64,000 nucleotides of DNA from Kutzneria buriramensis (GTDB taxonomy: Bacteria > Actinomycetota > Actinomycetes > Mycobacteriales > Pseudonocardiaceae). The DNA lies in assembly GCF_003387475.1 (NCBI RefSeq), contig NZ_QUNO01000032.1:16303-80302 (forward strand), in the 5' to 3' direction. The notes beneath the pieces are model-generated. The model did not search any database. It saw only the letters and a program-made list of their open reading frames with translations, and had not been told where the DNA came from. The translations under genes and the position numbers were made by a program. Positions 58,615-64,000 of the stretch are shown here, piece by piece. How positions within the stretch are numbered: position 1 is the first letter of the stretch; each line of letters opens with the position of its first letter.

Positions 58615-60102
58615 TCAGCTACCGCACTTCTGCGTGGACCCCGTCGCGTTGACGCGCAACTTGGTGCCGCCGGTGAGGCAGTACCCGTTGACCGTCTGGA
58701 ACCCGACGTCGTAGCTGGCGCTGCCGGCCTGCGCGGTCACGTTGTCGAAGGTCAGCCCGCTGCCGTTGTTGACGATGATCGCCGGCCGGGCATCGGAGTT
58801 GTCGAACGTGAACCCGCTGTTGCTGAACGAGATGCCGGACACGTTGTGCAGGTAGAACCCGTACGCCGGCCGCTTCCCGATGCTGTTCGGGTTGTAGTCG
58901 CCGTTGTCGCTGGGCACGCCCGAGGACACGGAGCCACTGCCGCCGGGCAGGTCCAGGTGCACGTTGTCGAAGGTGATGTTCGAGACCAGGTGGCCGGACT
59001 GGCCCCACAGGGTCGGGCTGAACTTGCCGGCCTTGGTCCCGGTGATGTTGCTGTAGTGGATGTCGCTGATGCTGCCAATGCCCGGACTGCCGCCGCAGCG
59101 CTTGCGCGTGCCGATCTTCTCCATGATCGGCGACTGCGTGTTCGACATGGTGATGTCGTCGTAGTGCACGTTGCTGATGTGCGCGCCGTCCATGGACACC
59201 AGGCCCAGCCCGGACTTGCCGGCACCGGTGATGGTGATGTGCGAGAACTGGTAGTCGGTGAAGTCGCCGCAGGTCTCGGACCCGAACATCAGGGCGTTGC
59301 AGCAGCCGGCCGACAGCTTCGCGTTGGTGACGGTGACGTGCCCGTTGGGCAGCGTCTTGCCCAGCGCCCAGTCGCTCTTGAACACCAGCGCGTCGTCGTT
59401 GGCGGCGTCGTTGATGTTCGTGATCGTCACGTTGGTGGTGCTGATGATGTTCCAGCCGTCGCGGTCGCTGGCGGTGGAGATCGTCAGATGGTCGGACACC
59501 ACATGGTCGCACCCGTTGATCAGCGCGCCGAAGTGGCCGCCGCGCTTGAGGGTGATGCCGGACAGCGTCAGGTTGGTGCACCGGGTCAGCGAGATGATCT
59601 TGTCCGCCTGACCCGACTTCGGGTTTCCGGTGATCAGGTGGCCGCCGCCGTCGATGGTGCCGGAGCCGATGAACTTCACGTTGTCCACGCTGTCGCCGAA
59701 GAACATGGCGTCGTGGAAGTGGCTGTGGCCGAAGTCCTGGTACTTGTCGTTCGGATTGGACTCGGGCGCGTCGTAGCCGGAGGAGGCGCCGGTGATCGTG
59801 GAGCCCGCGTCCAGCTGAACGGTGACATTGCTCTTCAGGTGCACCGTGCCGGCCGACAGGTAGGTGCCGGCCGGGAACTCGACCGTGCCGCCACCCGCCT
59901 TGTTCGCCGCGACGATCGCCTTGTCGATGGCCGGGGCGTTGTTGGTCTTGCCGTCGGCCTTGGCCCCGAAGTCCTTGACGTTGTACGTGGTGGCGTGCGG
60001 CTGGACCGTGGCCGCCGCGGCCCCTCCGGCGCAGAACACGACGAGGCCGGCCACCGCGACCATCGGGAGCATCACCGATCTCCGCAACGCTGCGTAGCGC
60101 AC
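58615..60102 (-). CDS. Secreted glycoside hydrolase family 28-type beta-helix protein
   Basis: 495 aa. Signal peptide (VMLPMVAVAGLVVFCAGGAAAA), then TTYNVKDFGAKADGKTNNAPAIDKAI, GGGTVEFPAGTYLSAGTVHLKS and a right-handed beta-helix. The NIND...NDDALVFKS segment corresponds to the GH28 acidic NTD/DD residues, but the usual GHG and RIK motifs are not evident, so the substrate (pectin, rhamnogalacturonan or other) is open. Several cysteines (SAGCCNALMFGSETCGDF) may form disulfides. GTG 60102 follows GGGAGGACAGC. A strong promoter and a LacI-type operator precede it. Confidence 0.82.
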   Translation of the reverse strand: MRYAALRRSVMLPMVAVAGLVVFCAGGAAAATVQPHATTYNVKDFGAKADGKTNNAPAIDKAIVAANKAGGGTVEFPAGTYLSAGTVHLKSNVTVQLDAGSTITGASSGYDAPESNPNDKYQDFGHSHFHDAMFFGDSVDNVKFIGSGTIDGGGHLITGNPKSGQADKIISLTRCTNLTLSGITLKRGGHFGALINGCDHVVSDHLTISTASDRDGWNIISTTNVTITNINDAANDDALVFKSDWALGKTLPNGHVTVTNAKLSAGCCNALMFGSETCGDFTDYQFSHITITGAGKSGLGLVSMDGAHISNVHYDDITMSNTQSPIMEKIGTRKRCGGSPGIGSISDIHYSNITGTKAGKFSPTLWGQSGHLVSNITFDNVHLDLPGGSGSVSSGVPSDNGDYNPNSIGKRPAYGFYLHNVSGISFSNSGFTFDNSDARPAIIVNNGSGLTFDNVTAQAGSASYDVGFQTVNGYCLTGGTKLRVNATGSTQKCGS

Positions 60103-60126
60103 GCTGTCCTCCCAGGGACGAGGAAA

Positions 60127-60140
60127 TGTAAACGTTTACA
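60127..60140. promoter_or_regulatory. LacI-type operator TGTAAACGTTTACA
   Basis: Perfect 14-bp palindrome with a central CG, the hallmark of LacI-family operators. It lies about 10-23 bp downstream of the predicted GH28 transcription start, so a bound repressor would act as a roadblock. No lacI gene is in the window. Confidence 0.75.
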
Positions 60141-60156
60141 ACGCGGCGGCTCGGCC

Positions 60157-60185
60157 AGATTAGAAGCGCCACCCCACCACGTCAA
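60157..60185 (-). promoter_or_regulatory. Promoter of the GH28 gene
   Basis: On the minus strand TTGACG (60180-60185), 17-bp spacer, TAATCT (60157-60162). It is the best-looking sigma-70-type promoter in the window. Its -35 is 5 bp from the start of the 178-bp inverted-repeat element. Confidence 0.7.
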
Positions 60186-60190
60186 GACCA

Positions 60191-60368
60191 CCCCCGCGAG
60201 TCGCGCTCACGGACATGCCGAAATGCGGTTTCAGGCAGAACCGAGCCCCCGGTCTCAGATCCGCCGGGGACCGCGGCTCGCGTGGCCGCCCAACGGGTCG
60301 ACACGCGCCGAATGACCACTCTGCCCGAAACGCACATTCGCCCTGCCTGAGAGCGCGACTCGCGGGGG
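60191..60368. repeat. 178-bp element bounded by inverted 49-bp repeat units
   Basis: Unit C (60191-60239, plus) and unit D (60320-60368, minus) are inverted copies of the 49-bp repeat, each with its CCCCCGCGAGTCGCGCT end outward. The 80 bp between them is non-coding. The element lies exactly between the -35 boxes of the divergent GH28 and GMC promoters, like a small non-autonomous (MITE-like) insertion or a bipartite regulatory element. Confidence 0.8.
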
Positions 60369-60374
60369 TTCGCC

Positions 60375-60421
60375 TTGCCGTCGATCGTGTGTCGGGATAG
60401 GTTGGTCGGAAAGCGCTTTCC
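60375..60421 (+). promoter_or_regulatory. Promoter and LacI-type operator of the GMC oxidoreductase operon
   Basis: TTGCCG (60375-60380), 17-bp spacer, TAGGTT (60398-60403), with the perfect palindrome GGAAAGCGCTTTCC (60408-60421) over the expected start point. The palindrome differs from the GH28 operator, so two different LacI-type repressors may act. Confidence 0.7.
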
Positions 60422-60438
60422 CATCGGTGGGGAGGACC

Positions 60439-62040
60439 GTGGAACACGCGGATGTGCTCGTGGTGGGCGCCGGCGCGTCAGGCGGGGTGGTCACCGGCGC
60501 GCTGGCCGACGCCGGCTTCGACGTGCTCTGCCTGGAGCAGGGACACTGGCCGGACCGAACGGACTTCCCGGCCCTGCGCCCGACCTACGAGCTGGAGGCG
60601 CGCGGCGGCTGGGGCGGCAACCCGACACTGCGCGGCAGACCGGAGGACTACCCGGTCAACGAGACCGGCTCGGACATCGCCACGCTGATGTACAACGGCG
60701 TCGGCGGCAGCATGGTGCTCTACGCGGCGGACTGGCCCCGCCTGCTGCCGTCGGACTTCCGCACCAACGCGTTGGACGGTGTCGGCGACGACTGGCCACT
60801 GACCTACCGCGACCTCCAGCCGTTCTACGAACGCACCGACCGCGCCTTCGGCGTCTCCGGCCTCGCCGGCGACACGTCCATCCCCGAAGGCGGCGAATAC
60901 CCCTTGCCACCGCTGCCGATCGGCGACGGCGCGCTGCGCATGGCCCGTGCGCACGACCGACTGAAGTGGCACTGGTGGCCGGCGCCGAACGCGGTGCTGT
61001 CACGCCCCTACCAGGGACGAAACGCCTGCGCCCACTACGGTTCCTGCATGCAGGGCTGCCCGGAGGGCGCGAAGGCGTCCACCGACGTCACGCACTGGCC
61101 CAACGCGATCAAGGCCGGCGCACGACTGATCACCGGCGCCCGGGTGGCCCGCATCCTCACCGACGCCAAGGGCCTGGCCGTCGGCGCAGAATACGTTGAC
61201 ACCGAAGGAAAGTGGCACGTAGCCCGCGCCGACGTCGTGATCCTGGCGGCGAACTCCGTCGGCACCGCCCGCATCCTGCTCAACTCGGCGTCGCCCCGTT
61301 TTCCACACGGCCTGGCCAATTCCAGCGGCCTGGTCGGCAAACGCCTGATGGTGCACCCGTTCGCGAACGTCACCGGCTACTTCGACGAGCCGGTCGACGC
61401 CGGCGGCCACGTCGGCGCGAAGATCGTCAGCTACGAGTTCTACGAGACCGATCCGGACCGCGACTTCGTGCGCGGCGCCAAGTGGAGCCTGGCCCCGACC
61501 GGCGGCCCGCTCAACGCGGCGCTGCCCGCACGGGCCGGGAACTCCGTGTGGGGCAAGGATCATCACGCCCACGTGCGGGCACACCTCGGCCACTCGCTGA
61601 GCTGGTGCATCTTCGGCGAGGACCTGCCCGACGAGGGCAACCGGGTGGAGATCGACGACAGCCTGACCGACTCGTCGGGCATCCCGGCTCCCAAGGTCAC
61701 CTACCGGGTAGGCGAGAACTCCCGACGGCTGCTGGACTTCAACATCGAACGGGCGCAGCGCTCGTTCGCCGAGGCCGGCGCCCACCGCACGGCCGTGGAG
61801 TCGCTGATGCGGTTCTCCGGCTGGCACCTGCTCGGCACGGCCCGGATGGGCGACGACCCGGCAACGTCCGTTGTGGACGGTTGGGGTCGCGCCCACGACG
61901 TGCCCAACCTCTACCTCGCCGACGGCAGCGTGTTCGTCACCTCCGGCGCGGTGAACCCGACCAGCACGATCGTGTCGCTCGCCCTGCGCAACACCGAGCA
62001 CCTCATCGAAAACCGGCGCGAGCAAAGGACTCCCCGATGA
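60439..62040 (+). CDS. GMC-family FAD oxidoreductase
   Basis: 533 aa. FAD-binding GAGASGG near residue 10, CMQGCPEGAKAS with clustered cysteines typical of the gluconate/cellobiose-type bacterial dehydrogenases, and the C-terminal catalytic pair His463 (SGWHLLGTARMG) and Asn506 (VNPTST). It oxidises an alcohol or sugar hydroxyl, probably passing electrons on rather than to O2. No signal peptide is seen. GTG 60439 has GGGGAGGACC upstream. It is coupled by ATGA to the small-subunit gene. Confidence 0.88.
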   Translation: MEHADVLVVGAGASGGVVTGALADAGFDVLCLEQGHWPDRTDFPALRPTYELEARGGWGGNPTLRGRPEDYPVNETGSDIATLMYNGVGGSMVLYAADWPRLLPSDFRTNALDGVGDDWPLTYRDLQPFYERTDRAFGVSGLAGDTSIPEGGEYPLPPLPIGDGALRMARAHDRLKWHWWPAPNAVLSRPYQGRNACAHYGSCMQGCPEGAKASTDVTHWPNAIKAGARLITGARVARILTDAKGLAVGAEYVDTEGKWHVARADVVILAANSVGTARILLNSASPRFPHGLANSSGLVGKRLMVHPFANVTGYFDEPVDAGGHVGAKIVSYEFYETDPDRDFVRGAKWSLAPTGGPLNAALPARAGNSVWGKDHHAHVRAHLGHSLSWCIFGEDLPDEGNRVEIDDSLTDSSGIPAPKVTYRVGENSRRLLDFNIERAQRSFAEAGAHRTAVESLMRFSGWHLLGTARMGDDPATSVVDGWGRAHDVPNLYLADGSVFVTSGAVNPTSTIVSLALRNTEHLIENRREQRTPR

Positions 62041-62468
62041 CCGACGACAAGCTGCGGACCTGGCTCGGCGCCGTCGCCGACGAGCTGATCCCGGCCGGCG
62101 AGGGCATGCCGGCCGCGACCGAGGTCGGCGTCGCCGGCGGCCAGCTGGACCTGGTGCTGGCGGTGCGGCCGGACCTGGCCCGCGCGCTGAACCGGGCCTG
62201 GGTGCTGGCCGGCGAGTACAAGCCGGGGCCGGCGCTGCGGCTGCTGGCCGACCTCGACCCGCGGGCGCACCAGGCCGTGCTGGAGATCGTCTCCGGCGGC
62301 TACTACACCAGCGACCTGGTCAAACGGCTGCTGGGCTACACCGGCCAGCGGCCCGTTCCGGTACGCCCCGAGGACTATCCGGCGTACCTCGCGGAGGGGC
62401 TGCTCGACCGCGTGGTGGATCGTGGCCCCGTACACCGAGACCCCGACTCCCTGTCCCGGAGGCAGTGA
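62037..62468 (+). CDS. Small partner protein of the GMC oxidoreductase (gluconate 2-dehydrogenase subunit 3-like)
   Basis: 143 aa: LRTWLGAVADELIPAGEGMPAATEVGV at the start and GYYTSDLVKRLLGYTGQRPVPVRPEDYPAYL further on match the small subunit usually encoded after GMC dehydrogenases. There is no Tat signal, unlike membrane-bound forms, so the complex is probably cytoplasmic. It overlaps both neighbours (ATGA and TGATG). Confidence 0.78.
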   Translation: MTDDKLRTWLGAVADELIPAGEGMPAATEVGVAGGQLDLVLAVRPDLARALNRAWVLAGEYKPGPALRLLADLDPRAHQAVLEIVSGGYYTSDLVKRLLGYTGQRPVPVRPEDYPAYLAEGLLDRVVDRGPVHRDPDSLSRRQ

Positions 62469-63904
62469 TGGCCGATCCGCTCGTGCCCGACAAGACGGTG
62501 TTCGCGGACCTGTCCGGGGACCAGGTCGACATCGTCGAGCCGGCGACCGGCGCCGTGCTCGGCAGCAGCCGGCTGGCCACGCCCGACGACGTCACCGCCG
62601 CGGTGTCCAGAGCCGTTGCGGCGCAACCGAAGTGGGCCGACACCGCACCGTCCGAGCGGGCCGAGATCCTGCTGCGGGCGGCCCAGCTGATCCACGACCG
62701 GGAGGACGGGTTCGTCCGCTGGGGCATCCGCGAGTGCGGCGGCATCGCCGGCAAGACGGCGCACGAGGTGCACAGCAGCCGGGGCGAGCTGATCGCCGCC
62801 GCCGCGCTCGCCACCGAGCCGTACGGGCAGCTGCTGCCGGCGGCCGGCCGGATGAGTTACGGCCGGCGGATCCCGTTCGGCGCGGTCGGCGTGATCACGC
62901 CGTGGAACTTCCCGCTGGTGCTGGCCATGCGCGCCGTCGCCCCGGCGCTCGCGCTCGGCAACGCCGTGCTGCTCAAGCCCGATCACCAGACCCCGGTCTA
63001 CGGCGGCGCGCTGATCGCCCGGCTGTTCCAGGAGGCCGGGCTGCCGGCCGGCGTGCTGGAGGTCCTGCCCGGCACCGCCGACGCCGGTCACGCGCTGGTC
63101 GCCGACCCGCGGGTGCCGATGATCTCGTTCACCGGTTCCACCCGCGCCGGCAAGATCGTCGCGGCCACCGCCGCCGAGCACGTCAAGAAGGTGTCGCTGG
63201 AACTGGGCGGCAACAACGCCACCATCGTGCTCGCCGACGCCGATCCCGAGGCCGCCAGCTCGGTCGGGGCGTGGGGTTCCTTCCTGCACCAGGGCCAGAT
63301 CTGCCTGACCACCGGCCGGCACCTGGTGCATCGCAAGATCGCCGACGAGTACCTGGACCGGCTGGCCGCCCGCGCCGAGCGGCTCAAGGTCGGCGACCCC
63401 GCCGACGCCGACACCCAGATCGGTCCGATCATCAACGCCACCCAGCTGGCCAACGTCGACCGCATCGTGCGGGCCTCCGCCGAGGCCGGCGCGACCATCC
63501 GCACCGGCGGCACGCACGAGAACCTGTTCTACGCGCCGACGGTGCTCGGCGGCGTCACCCCCGAGATGCCCGCCTTCACCGACGAGATCTTCGGGCCGGT
63601 CGCCCCGATCACCGTCTTCGACACCGACGACGAGGCCGTGGAGTTGGCCAACGCGACCGCCTACGGCCTGACCGCGTCGGTGATCACCGCCGAGCCGTTC
63701 CGCGGGTGGAAGCTCGCCGAGCGCCTGCGGGCCGGCATGGTGCACGTCAACGACAGCACCATCAACGACGACCCGACCGTCCCGTTCGGCGGCGTCGGCG
63801 CGTCCGGCAACGGCGGCCGCTACGGCGGCCAGGCCAACTGGGAGGAGTTCACCCAGTGGCAGTGGGTGACCGTGCGGGACACGCCGCCGGCCTACCCGTT
63901 CTAG
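62468..63904 (+). CDS. Aldehyde dehydrogenase (benzaldehyde/vanillin dehydrogenase-like)
   Basis: 478 aa NAD(P)-dependent enzyme. GVITPWNFPLVLAMR, FTGSTRAGKIV, general base Glu245 in SLELGGNN, catalytic Cys279 in GQICLTTGRHLV, and EIFGPVAPI. FTQWQWVTVRDTPPAYPF at the end is the normal C-terminus of the benzaldehyde-dehydrogenase subgroup. It should oxidise the aldehyde produced by the GMC enzyme to the acid. ATG 62468 has GGAGG 6 nt upstream. The stop is 1 bp from the predicted edge of an IS481-type element. Confidence 0.9.
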   Translation: MADPLVPDKTVFADLSGDQVDIVEPATGAVLGSSRLATPDDVTAAVSRAVAAQPKWADTAPSERAEILLRAAQLIHDREDGFVRWGIRECGGIAGKTAHEVHSSRGELIAAAALATEPYGQLLPAAGRMSYGRRIPFGAVGVITPWNFPLVLAMRAVAPALALGNAVLLKPDHQTPVYGGALIARLFQEAGLPAGVLEVLPGTADAGHALVADPRVPMISFTGSTRAGKIVAATAAEHVKKVSLELGGNNATIVLADADPEAASSVGAWGSFLHQGQICLTTGRHLVHRKIADEYLDRLAARAERLKVGDPADADTQIGPIINATQLANVDRIVRASAEAGATIRTGGTHENLFYAPTVLGGVTPEMPAFTDEIFGPVAPITVFDTDDEAVELANATAYGLTASVITAEPFRGWKLAERLRAGMVHVNDSTINDDPTVPFGGVGASGNGGRYGGQANWEEFTQWQWVTVRDTPPAYPF

Positions 63905-63905
63905 G

Positions 63906-64000
63906 TGTACTTGGCCGTCACGTTGGTGACTGTGTGCGACTGATGGGTGGGTGGCCATCGAGTGCGGTGTGTGCCCGTTCAGTGTTGTAGTGATCCAGCC
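63906..64000 (-). mobile_element. 3' end of an IS481-family element (truncated by window edge)
   Basis: On the minus strand the last 95 bp encode the DDE transposase C-terminus LDHYNTERAHTALDGHPPISR, typical of IS481. That frame then ends in TQSPT and a stop, while the expected ending VTNVTAKYT appears in another frame, so the gene may carry a small insertion. The element end is probably the TGT at 63906, which fits IS481 termini, only 1 bp after the aldehyde dehydrogenase stop. Confidence 0.7.

Overview
The window is high-GC actinobacterial DNA, most like a Pseudonocardiales-type filamentous actinomycete. The evidence is frequent GTG/TTG starts, leaderless promoters, a complete mce operon with fadD6, F420-linked enzymes, a sortase-E-type LAXTG surface protein and ATGA/GTGA/TGATG gene overlaps. 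The genus cannot be fixed from the sequence. No rRNA, tRNA, CRISPR array or replication origin was seen.

Layout. (1) 1-3.5 kb, minus: an FAD monooxygenase, an NCS1 nucleobase permease and a glycosylase-annotated family protein cut by the left edge. (2) 3.6-9.5 kb, plus: a carbohydrate ABC importer (binding lipoprotein and two permeases, no ATPase) with a GH2 beta-galactosidase, all junctions overlapping. (3) 9.6-12.5 kb: an orphan E1-like/YcaO-like protein, a small unknown gene behind two matched operators, and a DUF4436 membrane protein. (4) 24.7-12.5 kb, minus: a full mce operon in the order secreted protein, ATPase, YrbE-A, YrbE-B, MceA, MceB-F, two Mce-associated proteins, FadD6. Two copies of a 49-bp repeat lie between mceA and mceB. 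(5) 24.8-30.3 kb: a lipoprotein, a DUF427 protein, two convergent near-identical DUF6801-like surface proteins, a PucR-type regulator and a PaaI thioesterase.

(6) 30.3-55.7 kb: a large cell-surface polysaccharide locus. It has a lipid-linked initiating sugar transferase, several glycosyltransferases, an AlgD-type GDP-mannose dehydrogenase, an RmlC-like epimerase, acyl- and acetyltransferases, a beta-helix lipoprotein, an O-antigen-ligase/polymerase-like protein, two Wzz-like proteins and a Wzx-like flippase. It ends in a tightly coupled minus-strand cassette (C-methyltransferase, NTP transferase, PIG-L deacetylase, SDR, DUF4910 protein, a tandem-duplicated four-cysteine protein, flippase) that looks like a dedicated route to an unusual, probably C-branched, sugar.

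(7) 55.9-58.5 kb: a LuxR-type regulator, then a TetR regulator with a PPOX/F420-type gene, divergent from a deazaflavin-dependent nitroreductase, with an ordered four-site operator array between them. (8) 58.6-63.9 kb: a GH28-type glycosidase divergent from a GMC oxidoreductase, small subunit and aldehyde dehydrogenase set. Both promoters are readable, each has a LacI-type palindrome, and a 178-bp inverted-repeat element lies between their -35 boxes. The right edge enters an IS481-type element placed directly after the aldehyde dehydrogenase stop.

The most unusual items are the 49-bp repeat family, the duplicated four-cysteine protein in the sugar cassette, the orphan E1/YcaO-like protein, the domain shared by the mce operon's first secreted protein and a nearby surface protein, and the structured operator arrays.
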